The notes under the pieces: model-generated
Database searches by the model: none
The model's input: the letters and a program-made list of their open reading frames with translations, nothing else
Told to the model about the DNA's origin: nothing
Part shown: positions 33,593 to 42,577 of the stretch, one piece after another
Layout: every line of letters starts with the position of its first letter
How positions within the stretch are numbered: position 1 is the stretch's first letter
Assembly (NCBI GenBank): GCA_963849635.1
Contig: CAWKIA010000022.1
Coordinates: forward strand, 248,001 to 312,000
Direction of reading: 5' to 3'
Length of the DNA stretch: 64,000 nt
Source of the DNA: CAVRUD01 sp963849635
Lineage (GTDB): Bacteria > Chloroflexota > Chloroflexia > Thermomicrobiales > UBA6265
Translations under genes and position numbers: made by a program

Positions 33593-34040
33593 GTGGACGG
33601 CTCACAGTTCGATCGGTTGACCCGCGCTTGCGGTGGACGTTCCCCGGCGAAGATTCGTGTTTGGTCTCCTGGCCGGGGTAATTGGCTGGACCGCCCGCGC
33701 ACGTGAGGACGCAATCGCCGCCTGCACCAACCTCAAAAAGCCATGCACATTTGCGATCCGACTGTTGCTCCGGCTTCTGTGTCGGGTGCACGTGCGGGTG
33801 CGCCCCAGGTAATGAACCCTGCAACGCCACCGCACCACCAGCGGAAATTATGTCTGTTCCGACTTCTTCGCCGCTATGGAAGTCCCTTGCACGACGAATG
33901 CCGACTGCCCGGCCCACCACTCCTGTGTGACCTCGTTCGACTGCGCGCAACCTTACTGCGCCCTTGCATGCGGCGCGCCTGGTGCGGCACGGCTGTCCGG
34001 CGGGTCGACGCGTGATCGCTCTGACGGCCCGGAGACGTAG
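33593..34040 (+). pseudogene. Cys-rich Tat-type exported protein, broken by frameshifts
   Basis: Reading across three frames recovers one protein: VDGSQFDRLTRA, then LAVDVPRRRFVFGLLAGVIG (twin-arginine-like leader), CTNLKKPC, then DCCSGFCVGCTCGCAP and finally CTTNADCPAHHSCVT ... CAQPYCALACG, ending at the TAG 34038-34040. The N-terminus matches the pattern of the intact Cys-rich protein at 46.7 kb (FDELARSLGTSTTRRGLLKG). At least two or three single-base indels separate the pieces and no single ORF covers it. It is either a decayed paralogue or an error-prone stretch. Confidence 0.6.
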
Positions 34041-34301
34041 CCCCGCTTCTAGAGCGAATTCGGCAACCAAATCTGGCGGCGTCCCACGCATGCGGATCCC
34101 TCCTCTCTCTCCCCATACGATCTAAAATGTTGCTGATGTCAACCAGAAGGTGTTACAACCCGAATTCCGAGTTGGAGCGGGACCGAACACCCCGCTGCAG
34201 ACCGCGCCGTCGATGGAGCCCCGTGCTGTGGGCGGCGGCCACCGGCCCAGTTGGTGGCAACCGGCGAGAGCAATGGTGCTTGTGCCAGGAAAGACGACGA
34301 G

Positions 34302-34829
34302 ATGATCGAGCAAAACCGTGGGACGGACGCTTCTTTCCGCGCTCAGGAGTGTGCGCGTCAGACCCTGCGCCTGATCCCCCAATTTTCACGCTGGGTCTCG
34401 GCCCAGGTCGAGCAGGATCACATCGGCGGCGATCTCAGCCTGCGCCAACTGACTGTCCTCTACTACATCCGGGAGCAGACCCCAACGCTCGGGTACATCG
34501 CCAAGCAACTGATGGTCACCCCGGCGGTCGTCACCGGCATCGTCGATCGCCTGGAGCGGCGCGGGTTTGTGCGGCGCACGGCGGATGCCGGTGATCGCCG
34601 CGTCGTTCGCCTGACGCTGACGGATTCCGGGCGCAAGGTCAGCATGGATACCGAACATGCCTTGATCGGGATCGTCGCGGCCCGCCTGAACGACTTCCCC
34701 GAAAGTGAGCTCGCCACGCTCCAAGAATCGATCGGCGCGCTGGGACGTGTGCTTGCCGACCTCGAACGGCGGGCCAAGGACGAAGCCACCAACGGCGTCG
34801 TTTCCGCCGTTCCCGCCCGGACCTCCTGA
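34302..34829 (+). CDS. MarR-family transcriptional regulator
   Basis: 175 residues with the winged-helix core: LSLRQLTVLYYIREQTPTLGYIA, the recognition helix VTPAVVTGIVDRLERRGF and the wing VRRTADAGDRRVVRLTLT. Likely a dimeric repressor responding to a small phenolic or oxidative signal. The ATG at 34302 is preferred (AGGAAAG upstream) over an in-frame start at 34251. No obvious target gene is adjacent: it is convergent with the helicase-associated protein, and the broken Cys-rich gene is upstream. Confidence 0.88.
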   Translation: MIEQNRGTDASFRAQECARQTLRLIPQFSRWVSAQVEQDHIGGDLSLRQLTVLYYIREQTPTLGYIAKQLMVTPAVVTGIVDRLERRGFVRRTADAGDRRVVRLTLTDSGRKVSMDTEHALIGIVAARLNDFPESELATLQESIGALGRVLADLERRAKDEATNGVVSAVPARTS

Positions 34830-34910
34830 CACACCTTCTCCGCGGACATGGGTAGGGCAAGCCGTGCCCCAACTAGCCGATCGCGCTGGCGAACGACGTT
34901 CGACGCACCG

Positions 34911-37046
34911 CTACCCCAACTGCGGGGTAAACCCGGCAGCCCGCAAGATGGCGATCAGCTCGGCGGATCCATCATCGTCCGGGGACGCAGCGTCGGGCAG
35001 TTCGACTAACAGCCGGCCATCCCCAAGCGTCTGCAGTGTTCCGCCCGCCAGAGTGATGGCACGCTCGAGGTCTTCGACCGACCCGAGATCATCCGGCGTA
35101 AGCGCGAAGGCCCGGCGGAGACGGACGCGGCGGTAGCCTCGCGTCCAGGCTTCAAGCTGTGCTCCGAGTTCCGGCGGAAGTGGTTCGCCCGACTGCCGGG
35201 CGAGGAAGGCCGTGACTTGCTCCAGGTCGAACCCGGCTCCCAGCGCCCGGGCGAGGCTGTCAGGCGAGAGCCGGTACCGGGAAGTCTCACCCAATGACTC
35301 GTTCGTGGCGAAGGCAGAGAGGGACCAGACGAGAAGCGGACTTGGCCGCGCCAGATCAATCTCGCCCGTGTCGGAAACGCTCAGGGCCGGGGCGGAGGCG
35401 GCCCCTGGCATCGGGAACGGGACGATGTTGCCACTGTCCGCCCGGCGGCGCCGCACTCGCAGCGCCCGGCCCCGGCCACGGACCGAGGCAAACTCGATGG
35501 TGCTCGTCCACAAGAACGCGGTCTCGCATTCGGCGATGACGGCATCGGTTACGGCGGCGCGCCGGCGGTCGCTGGCGTCGCCCGAAGGGTCCTCCCGTCT
35601 GGCAGTCGCGGCGGTGAAGGTGGCGCCGAGGAGGTCCGGGTCGCGGGCCGCGGCCCACTCGGCGACCTCCGGCAGGAGATACCAGGCTTCGGTCTCAGGT
35701 GTGGCGGGCACCAATTCGTCGAAGATCGCGCGCAGGCGCATGCGAAACCCGCGCCAGTCCGCGCCCCAGACCGCCAGCTCCGTTCTCCCCCGCCCTTCGA
35801 TCCACTCAGTCGCACCCAGCCAGAGGTCGCGCAATTTGGCGGTCTGGTCGGCGAAGGTGCGGTCTCGCCATGCCCGAAAACCGGGGGCCAGTTCAAAGAG
35901 GGGTCCATCCTCCTGAGCGCGACGACTGATGAGCCCGGCGGTGCTCGCCAGCGAGAGCAGGTACGTCAGGTAACCGGGTGGGGGCGTCTCCTCGCCACGA
36001 TTCCAGAGCAGACGGTTGATATGACGCAGCCAGGGTCGCGGCGCCGCATCCGGCTGCTCTGGGCGCGGAGCGGACGCCAGCGTCACCTCCCGCACCAGGG
36101 TAAGGAGATCCCAGGCGAGGGCGTCGGGACTGCGCCAAGGGAAGGGCGTCACGCGATCGGGGGCAACCTGCTCCGGCGCCGGAATGACCACCGCTCCCCC
36201 GGCTCGTTCCGCGCCAAGCTCGGCCGGGACAAAGAGCCAGCGGCCGCCGTCGGGCCGGTAGGTGTGCCAAACGAGCAGCGCGCCCTCCAGTTCGGCGAGC
36301 GCGTGGCGAAGCTGGGCGACATCCCTGGCCTTCGCCGGGTCCAGCCCGGCGGTACTGGCGGCTTCGGAAAGAGGGAGTTCGCCGCGCTCGCGCTCTTCCC
36401 GGATGCGCGCCCAGATCCGGGACGCGATCGGTCCGCGCTTGGAGGCGGTGTTCTTGACCCGGGCAGGGTCCGCCACCTGCTGCAAGACCTGGCGGGCGAG
36501 ATCGTCGCGACGGCGCAGCCCAGGGATCACCCTGATCCCCCAAAGCGATGCCGCTTCTTCCATCTCGGCGTCGTCGAGCAGTTCAAGCAGGGCGCGTAGA
36601 GGAGTTTTGCTCAGGTCGCCGGCCTCGATCTCGTCTTGCAGGCGGCGGAATCCCTGTCCGAGTTCGCGCGGGATGAACAACTGGGGAACCGCGCCAACCG
36701 GCATGGAGGCGTCGTCGCCGTCGCGCGTCAGGATGCCGACCCGGTAGAGGACGGTCGCGACTTTTCGCGCCTCAGCTTCATCGGTCCCGAGCATCTCGGC
36801 GATGTCGACGAGGGAGACCGCCCGCTCCTCCCCGAGCACCAGGTTGCGCACGACCGCCCGTTGCGGCTCTTCCAATCCATTCCAGGCATCGCGCACTGCG
36901 CGTGGATCGGTCATCGCCCGGTAGAGCGCCCCTACCTGGCGGTGGCGGTTGCCCTCGCCGGTCGGCAGCGGAATCCCCCAGAACCCGGCAATCCGGGCAA
37001 GGTCGTCCGGCGGGCGGGTATTGAGGCGGCCAAGCAGGTTCCGCAT
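34911..37046 (-). CDS. Helicase-associated (XPB/Ssl2 N-terminal-like) domain protein
   Basis: 711 residues without helicase motor motifs. The N-terminal half is helical with repeated winged-helix-like segments; the C-terminal half (about 580-711: LLVWSLSAFATNESL, YRLSPDSLARALGAGFDLEQ, LERAITLAGGTLQTLGDGRLLVEL) matches the XPB/Ssl2 helicase N-terminal domain seen in actinobacterial and Chloroflexota proteins of unknown function. It may bind DNA and partner a separate helicase; none is in the window. The initial MRNLLGRLNTRP and spacing give no alternative start. Confidence 0.65.
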   Translation of the reverse strand: MRNLLGRLNTRPPDDLARIAGFWGIPLPTGEGNRHRQVGALYRAMTDPRAVRDAWNGLEEPQRAVVRNLVLGEERAVSLVDIAEMLGTDEAEARKVATVLYRVGILTRDGDDASMPVGAVPQLFIPRELGQGFRRLQDEIEAGDLSKTPLRALLELLDDAEMEEAASLWGIRVIPGLRRRDDLARQVLQQVADPARVKNTASKRGPIASRIWARIREERERGELPLSEAASTAGLDPAKARDVAQLRHALAELEGALLVWHTYRPDGGRWLFVPAELGAERAGGAVVIPAPEQVAPDRVTPFPWRSPDALAWDLLTLVREVTLASAPRPEQPDAAPRPWLRHINRLLWNRGEETPPPGYLTYLLSLASTAGLISRRAQEDGPLFELAPGFRAWRDRTFADQTAKLRDLWLGATEWIEGRGRTELAVWGADWRGFRMRLRAIFDELVPATPETEAWYLLPEVAEWAAARDPDLLGATFTAATARREDPSGDASDRRRAAVTDAVIAECETAFLWTSTIEFASVRGRGRALRVRRRRADSGNIVPFPMPGAASAPALSVSDTGEIDLARPSPLLVWSLSAFATNESLGETSRYRLSPDSLARALGAGFDLEQVTAFLARQSGEPLPPELGAQLEAWTRGYRRVRLRRAFALTPDDLGSVEDLERAITLAGGTLQTLGDGRLLVELPDAASPDDDGSAELIAILRAAGFTPQLG

Positions 37047-37342
37047 GGGCGGCTCCGAAAGGCGTACGTCTCGGGTCGTGCGTCATGCTGCGCCAAGGAC
37101 CGGGCCGGGTTCCGCTCGGTAGACAAGATACTGAGTGCGTGTGGAAACGAGACTGATCGCCCCCCCATGTGGCACTGCGGCGTAGACAATGCCTGCTCCA
37201 CGATGCGTGTTGCCTAGAGTTTATGCTCCGCAGACCGCCGCCGCCATGCTCGATGCTTTACGCGGTTGAATCCCACGCCGCGGCGACGCGACGCCGTCCT
37301 CCGTGCTCACCGCGATTCACCTGTGGTCTCCTCGCCGGCATC
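37047..37342. other. Intergenic, nothing recognised
   Basis: 296 bases between two minus-strand genes. No ORF with a ribosome site, no strong hairpin and no repeat from the families described here was seen. It should contain the promoter of the helicase-associated gene near 37050-37150. Confidence 0.5.
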
Positions 37343-38239
37343 CTAATCGACGTAGCGATCAATCTGATCGTTTACGAACGCGGCATCGCGGCCGAAGAAC
37401 CAGCACCACGTCCCCTGGTCGTCCTGGACCAGGCGGATGACGTCGTCGTAGACGGAGCCGTCCGCAAACGCCTGAGCGAACGAGACAACCGCGGTTCGCT
37501 CATAGGCGGCCCCTGACACATCCCAGGTCCAGGCGGTGATTTCGACGTCGGTGACGCTTATCGGCTGTGGACCGAGCGGCAAGAAGTTGGTGTTGTACCA
37601 GCCGGCGACGGCCGCCTTAGGCACGAGCATCTTGGCGTCCGGGTGCATCCACTCGTAGAGCGTATCGATATCGCCCGCCGCTTCAAGTTGGGAGAGGTAG
37701 ACCGCGGTCGCGGCCGCCTGTTGGGTATCGGAGACCACCATGACCGATTCGGCGCGCGGGGTGGGGCAACCGCCGATGGCGGGATCCGGCGGCACTGCGT
37801 TCGCCGGCAGGTAGATAGGTGCCGTCCAACTCGGGCCATGCCAGAGGCCATTCGCGTCCGTTGTGCAGACCCACGAGAAGCTCTTCACAACATCTCCGAG
37901 GAGGGGCAGCCCCGCCGGATCGGCGCAGGTCCCCGTTGCCGGATGGGGGCGCTGAGCCGGTCCGAATTGAGCCTCGTGGTCCGCTAGCTCCTGCGATGTC
38001 CACTCGACGAGCGAGTATCCGTCGCCGCCCAGGCCGACGCAGACGGCGATCAACTCGCCATTTCCAGAAGCCGACGCGTTTGCATCCACATCGGGCACGA
38101 CAACCGGCCCATCGCCGGTCCGGTCGAGCCGGACGACGCTCGCCTCCGGGTCGTAGAGCTGGACGCAGGCATCCAGGTCCTGGGCGTTGAAGGCTTCGGC
38201 AAGGAGAACGTCGACTTCTTCGGGTTTTCGTGCGGGCAT
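37343..38239 (-). CDS. Chimeric NTF2/SnoaL-like protein
   Basis: 298 residues with three parts. The first 40 (VDVLLAEAFNAQDLDACVQLYDPEA) look like the first helix and turn of a SnoaL/NTF2-like ketosteroid-isomerase-fold protein. Residues about 55-165 form a Cys/Pro-rich unknown region (CVGLGGDGYSLVEWTSQE, then CPTPRAE). Residues 165-298 are a second NTF2-like domain (YLSQLEAAGDIDTLYEWMHPDA to WFFGRDAAFV). A very good ribosome site (AGGAGGT) fixes the start at 38239. No enzyme activity can be assigned. The order suggests recombination between two small-barrel genes. Confidence 0.6.
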   Translation of the reverse strand: MPARKPEEVDVLLAEAFNAQDLDACVQLYDPEASVVRLDRTGDGPVVVPDVDANASASGNGELIAVCVGLGGDGYSLVEWTSQELADHEAQFGPAQRPHPATGTCADPAGLPLLGDVVKSFSWVCTTDANGLWHGPSWTAPIYLPANAVPPDPAIGGCPTPRAESVMVVSDTQQAAATAVYLSQLEAAGDIDTLYEWMHPDAKMLVPKAAVAGWYNTNFLPLGPQPISVTDVEITAWTWDVSGAAYERTAVVSFAQAFADGSVYDDVIRLVQDDQGTWCWFFGRDAAFVNDQIDRYVD

Positions 38240-38286
38240 GATGAACCTCCTGTCGTTTTGAGATCGGATGTCCAGCTTTGAGATGG

Positions 38287-38982
38287 CTAGAACGGCCAGA
38301 GAGGTGAGGCTGCCACCAGAACGGGCGCGAACAGCAGGGCAGGAAGCATGTTCGCCACCCGGATCTCTTTCAGATCGAGCAGCATCAGGCCGAGGCCGCA
38401 GATCAAGACGCCACCGGTGGCGGTCGTCCCGGAGATCATCGAGTCCGTGATGACCGGCTCGATGAACCCCGCCCCGAGCGTCAGAATGCCCTGCACCACC
38501 AGCACCGTTCCCGCCGAGAGCAACACGCCCCAGCCAAGCACTGACGCGAAAGTGAGGGCGGAGATGAAATCGAGCGCGCCCTTGAGCGTGAGCAGGTAAT
38601 ACTCGCCCCTCAGGCCGTCTTCGAGCGCGCCGAGGACCGTGAGCGGCCCCACGCAGAAGAGCAGGCTGGTGGTGACGAACGCCCGGCTCACCGGGCTCTC
38701 CCCCGTCGAAAACCGCCGCTCCAGATAGTCCCCAAGGTGCTTGAGCCGATCTTCGATCCGGCAGAACTCACCAACCAGCAGGCCGAGAATCACGCTGACA
38801 AGCGGGACGAGCGGATTGTCGTACTCGAGAAAGTTCGAGACCCCGATCAGGAGCGTCACAATGCCAATGGCATGCATCGTTGCCGTGCGGATGCCGTCCG
38901 GCAGCTTGGCCCCGACGAGCGTCCCCACGCCGCCTCCGACCAGAACCGCGCCGACATTGATGGCGGTGCCAATCCCGATCAT
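38287..38982 (-). CDS. DUF554 family membrane protein
   Basis: 231 residues with about six to seven membrane helices. The conserved DUF554 start is GTAINVGAVLVGGGVGTLVG, then GVSNFLEYDNPLVPLVSVILGLLVGEF and the second half with CVGPLTVLGALEDGLRG and GVLICGLGLMLLDLKEIRVANMLPALLFAP. Function is unknown; it has been described as a possible transporter. It is 47 bases upstream of the NTF2-like gene on the same strand and 43 bases downstream of the isochorismatase-like gene. Confidence 0.88.
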   Translation of the reverse strand: MIGIGTAINVGAVLVGGGVGTLVGAKLPDGIRTATMHAIGIVTLLIGVSNFLEYDNPLVPLVSVILGLLVGEFCRIEDRLKHLGDYLERRFSTGESPVSRAFVTTSLLFCVGPLTVLGALEDGLRGEYYLLTLKGALDFISALTFASVLGWGVLLSAGTVLVVQGILTLGAGFIEPVITDSMISGTTATGGVLICGLGLMLLDLKEIRVANMLPALLFAPVLVAASPLWPF

Positions 38983-39025
38983 GGTTCCTCCGACGGGCGG
39001 CGCAAACAGACGAGGCTCCGCTCAA

Positions 39026-39626
39026 TCAGCCGCTCGCGAGGGCCGCGGAGAATTCGTCGGCGCTTACGATTGCGCGCGTGAGCATGCCAAGGGTTTCTAT
39101 GGACGCATCGTGCGCCTCCTGGGTCGTCGTCGTGCAGCAGTCCGCCACCACATAGACATCGAAGCCGGCGTCTGCGAGATTGCGTCGCGGTACTCTCCAC
39201 CGACACGTTGGTCGATACACCCAGGATGGCCACGCTCGTGATGTCGCGAGCACGGAGCTGTTCTATGAGGTTGGTGCCGTGGGTGGCCGCTACCCGCGTA
39301 TGGTTGATGACCACATCGTCCGGTCGGGGCGCAAGCTCAGGAACGATCGCAGCGCCAGGCGAGCCGTCTAGCAGGGCCTTTTTCTGCGCAGTGAGTTCGA
39401 ACAACGGGTTATTGGCGACCAGCTCCTGGTATCCGTCTCCGAAGCACACCCGCGTATAGAAGATTGGGACGCCGAGCTCGCGGGCGCTTGCGAGTACCGC
39501 TCTGGCCCGCCCGACGATGCCGGTGCGCTCGACCATCTCCGCGTAGAACTCGCCGAAGGCTCCTTCACGCTTGACGATGTCTTGTTGCCAGTGGACGGCA
39601 ACCACGGCGGTGGTGCGAGGATTCAT
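39026..39626 (-). CDS. Isochorismatase-like hydrolase, frameshifted and lacking catalytic residues
   Basis: Isochorismatase-fold protein of about 200 residues. ATG 39626 (MNPRTTAVVAVHWQQD) has AAAGGAG well spaced. The frame breaks near 39190: the first part ends GVSTNVSVESTA, and RNLADAGFDVYVVADCCTTTT continues one frame over to a TGA at 39026; one additional base would join them. At the usual catalytic cysteine (T-N-x-C-V) there is Ser (TNVSVEST), and the active-site lysine segment reads INHTRVAATHGTNL with no Lys. It may therefore be non-hydrolytic. Adjacent to DUF554. Confidence 0.75.
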
Positions 39627-39773
39627 TGACATTCTCCTTTGGCCCGTCACGGCGGACGGTGATGATGAGATCTGGGTCAAATCGCTCTTCCACGGCGGGC
39701 CCGAAAGCGAAGTGCCCGCGTGACGGACGCCTCGCCTTCGGTGCTCAAGCCCGATAGGTATCCGCGGCCGGGA

Positions 39774-40221
39774 TCAGCAGACCACGAGACCGCCGTCCCC
39801 CTGGTTGTTGACGCCGCCGGCGAAGTACGCCACGGGGACCCACCCCCGTTTGTGGTTGTCGGCCATGGTCCAGGCCCACCAATTGTTGACGTAGTCCGTC
39901 CCGGGCACCTCATACGACCGGTCCGTGAACCGCTTCTGGCAGGAGAACCAGTTGCCGTCCGCCTGCTTCAGCTCACCGATTTGCCTGATCCCGCTGTTGG
40001 AGAGTTCGTAGACCGGCACGTTGCCCTGCCACAAGGGGCAGTCCTGGACAAGCTGCACTCCCTCACCTGGGGGAGTGTGCTTGTACTGCTCGCCGCACGG
40101 CTCGGTGTCCTTCGGGAGGTTCGGTCCGTCGCCCGGTAGCGGCTTGGCGTCCGCCACTCCCTAGAGCGGCCAGCGGTAGAAGTAGCGCGAGCATCGCCGC
40201 CGTCACTATGAGCTTTCTCAT
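39774..40221 (-). CDS. Secreted SH3-like small protein, signal peptide frameshifted
   Basis: The ATG at 40221 (AGGAGAC upstream) encodes a signal peptide MRKLIVTAAMLALLLPLAAL; removing one G from a GGG run near 40160 joins it to VADAKPLPGDG and a mature domain of about 120 residues. This contains CPLWQGNVPVYELSNSG, GNWFSCQ, NNWWAWTMADNHKRGWVPVAYF. Two or three Cys pairs and the W-G-N-V-P-V / GW(V/A)P pattern suggest a bacterial SH3-type fold. It is a tandem paralogue of the next gene and is probably exported. Confidence 0.7.
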
Positions 40222-40278
40222 CGTCGTCTCCTTTCTCTGTCCGGCTGATTACTGACGGCACTCGTGAGCGTTCGCTCA

Positions 40279-40731
40279 TCACCCGGGTTCGAAGCATTTG
40301 GCGAGATTGCCGTCCGGGAAATTGCCGTTTGGGATGTCGTTGCCGCCGTTGACGAAGAACGCCTCAGGGGCCCAGCCCCATTCCCCGTTGTCGGCCACGG
40401 TGGCGGCCCACCAGTTATTCATTTGACCACTGAGGTCGTTCCCGGGGACCTTGGGTGCCCGGTACTCCACTCCCTCGGCCTGACACTCGAACCAGTTGCC
40501 TTTCGCCGTCTTCAGGTGACCGACGACGGGGCTGTCGGGGTCGCGGTCAGCGTGGACCGGGACGTTTCCCCGCCACATGTAGCAGTACTGGACATCGATG
40601 CCTCGCCCGCTATGCCAGACCGGGTCGGCGCACGGATATTCGTCACGGTCTCCCTTGGCGCTCGACGAACCTGGGACGGCGAGCGCCGTCATCATGGCCA
40701 GCATCATTGCCAGCGGAATGAGCTTTCTCAT
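40279..40731 (-). CDS. Secreted SH3-like small protein, tandem paralogue
   Basis: 150 residues with a Sec-type signal peptide (MRKLIPLAMMLAMMTALAVPGSSSA) after AAAGGAGA. The mature part has CADPVWHSG, CYMWRGNVPVHAD, HLKTAKGNWFECQ and NNWWAATVADNGEWGWAPEAFF, and ends GNLAKCFEPG. The layout and cysteine positions match the gene 58 bases downstream. A single SH3-like cell-envelope or inhibitor-type domain is the likely fold; the ligand is unknown. It is intact, unlike its partner. Confidence 0.75.
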   Translation of the reverse strand: MRKLIPLAMMLAMMTALAVPGSSSAKGDRDEYPCADPVWHSGRGIDVQYCYMWRGNVPVHADRDPDSPVVGHLKTAKGNWFECQAEGVEYRAPKVPGNDLSGQMNNWWAATVADNGEWGWAPEAFFVNGGNDIPNGNFPDGNLAKCFEPG

Positions 40732-40830
40732 CGTCGTTCTCCTTTCTCTCGTCGTGAGCGTTGTCGCTTGCAGTTGGACACGGCTCTGCCATTGCCTCAT
40801 GCGCGGAGGCTTGGTGCTGAACCGGCTCGC

Positions 40831-42381
40831 TTATGCGGGGCGGATGTTGGCGTTGAGATGAAACAGGTTGTCCGGGTCGTAGCGCCGTTTGATCTCGGCC
40901 AGGCGGTTGTAGGTCGCCGGCGGGTAGGCCGCGCGGACCCGGTCTTCGCCCTCATCGCCCATGAAGTTCGCGTAGGCGCCGTCTGTGCGCGGGGCGATTT
41001 CCCGCCAGAACTCTTCGATCCAGTTGACGTGGCGTTCTGGCTGCTGGTCCGTCCCTTCTTCCCAGCCGCTCTGGATCGCGAGGTAGAAGCGCTTGTCGCG
41101 GTGGGCAAAGGCAGTCGCGTCCCGCGGGACGCGGGCCATCGCGCCTCCCAATTCACGGAGCGTGGCGACGCTGAAGAGAGACGTGGCCCTGTTGAGATAG
41201 TCCAGGATGGTCTCTATCGTCCCCGCGTCCAGCCGGTGCAGGAAGCCGGCCCGGGCGGCGAGGGGACGGCTGGCGGACGCCGCTTCCGTGAGGTCGAACA
41301 TGGCAGGGAAGGGAATCGGGCCGGTCGTATCGGCAAGCGGAGGGCCGCCTCCGAGTGCACGAAGTGGGGCAAGCGCCTGTTGACCCGCTTCCAGGTCGCC
41401 CGTGTAGCAGGCCGTGATCATGTGCACGAGGGTCCCGTGGGCCGCCTCTGGGATGAATGGAGCCGGAGGGGCGGGCATGACGAAGGAGATCGTCGTCAAC
41501 TCGTCCGGCGCAGCGGTCATCGCGTCGGCATACGCCAGCAGACCCTCCCTTGTCGCTGGGTAGACGATCGCGCCCCCCAGGACCGTCCCGACCTGATGAA
41601 GCTGGAATTTGAAGCCGGTCGCGACGCCAAAGTTTCCGCCGCCGCCGCGGAGCGCCCAGTAGAGGTCGGGATACTCGTCGGCGGTTGCCGTCAGCGACCG
41701 GCCATCGGCGGTTACCAGGTCGACGGCGAGCAGGTTGTCGATCGTCAGACCGTGCTTGCGCATCAGCCAGCCGAGTCCGCCGCCGAGGGTCAGACCACCG
41801 ACGCCAACGGTCGCGACGTCACCACCCGGTGTCGCCAGGTCGTACTCCTGAGTACCCGCGTAGAACTGGCCCCATGTCAGGCCAGGGCCTGCCCAGGCGA
41901 CGCGCTCGTCGGGATCGACGTCGAGGCGCGTCATCGCGGAGAGGTCCAGGACCATTCCGCCGTCGACAGTCCCGTGCCCGGCGACGCTGTGTCCGCCGCC
42001 ACGCACTGCCAACGTCAGGCCGTTGTCGCGGGCGGCGTTGACCGCAAAGATGACGTCCGCGGCGTCACGAGGTCGAACGATCAGCGACGGGTGGCGGTCG
42101 ACCGCCGCATTCCAGACCCGGCGCGCCCGATCGTAGCCCTCGTCTTCGGGGCGGATGATCTCCCCGCCGTACACGTCGGCAAGGGCATTTTCCACCGCGC
42201 CGGCTTTCCGGTCGGTTGTCGTGGTCGGTGTACTTCCCATAGATTCCTCCGTCAGCGGTGGCACCGCGGCGGCGGTCGTCGCGATCCCCGCGGCGGCCAA
42301 CATGCCGGCGGCGCCTGCCGCACTTCCAGCTTTGGTCAGCAGCGTCCGTCGAGAAAGCAACGGACGGTAGATGCGTCTCAT
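40831..42381 (-). CDS. Tat-exported FAD-linked (berberine-bridge-type) oxidoreductase
   Basis: 516 residues from the ATG at 42381, chosen for GAGGAGG upstream; a second ATG at 42405 is possible. A twin-arginine leader (LSRRTLLTKAGSAAGAAGML) is followed by the FAD-binding-4 domain: LIVRPRDAADVIFAVNAA, GGGHSVAGHG with the flavin-linking His, VGVGGLTLGGGLGWLMRKHGL and the C-terminal BBE segment AYPPATYNRLAEIKRRYDPDNLFH. The second covalent attachment site (a Cys in the G-G-x-G-x region) is not present. It oxidises sugars or alcohols outside the cell. Confidence 0.88.
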   Translation of the reverse strand: MRRIYRPLLSRRTLLTKAGSAAGAAGMLAAAGIATTAAAVPPLTEESMGSTPTTTTDRKAGAVENALADVYGGEIIRPEDEGYDRARRVWNAAVDRHPSLIVRPRDAADVIFAVNAARDNGLTLAVRGGGHSVAGHGTVDGGMVLDLSAMTRLDVDPDERVAWAGPGLTWGQFYAGTQEYDLATPGGDVATVGVGGLTLGGGLGWLMRKHGLTIDNLLAVDLVTADGRSLTATADEYPDLYWALRGGGGNFGVATGFKFQLHQVGTVLGGAIVYPATREGLLAYADAMTAAPDELTTISFVMPAPPAPFIPEAAHGTLVHMITACYTGDLEAGQQALAPLRALGGGPPLADTTGPIPFPAMFDLTEAASASRPLAARAGFLHRLDAGTIETILDYLNRATSLFSVATLRELGGAMARVPRDATAFAHRDKRFYLAIQSGWEEGTDQQPERHVNWIEEFWREIAPRTDGAYANFMGDEGEDRVRAAYPPATYNRLAEIKRRYDPDNLFHLNANIRPA

Positions 42382-42577
42382 GATGCGTGCCTCCTCGAAG
42401 TACATGGGCGGCGCCGGCTTCCATCACCGAAGCACCACCTACCCCAGTCTGCCGTTGCATCCGCCAGATCCCCAGGGACGATGCGTACGGAGATGCGGAC
42501 ATCCATGCGCACAACCGAACGTGGTTGGTGATAGGGTTTAGTGAGCCTTTGGACATGACGGAGCGGGAAGAGGTGGC

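Noticed and set aside
40264..42531. 755-codon plus-strand frame opposite the berberine-type oxidoreductase and SH3-like genes
   Set aside because: It is antisense to two well-recognised genes, has no domain or ribosome site, and long shadow frames are expected at this GC content.
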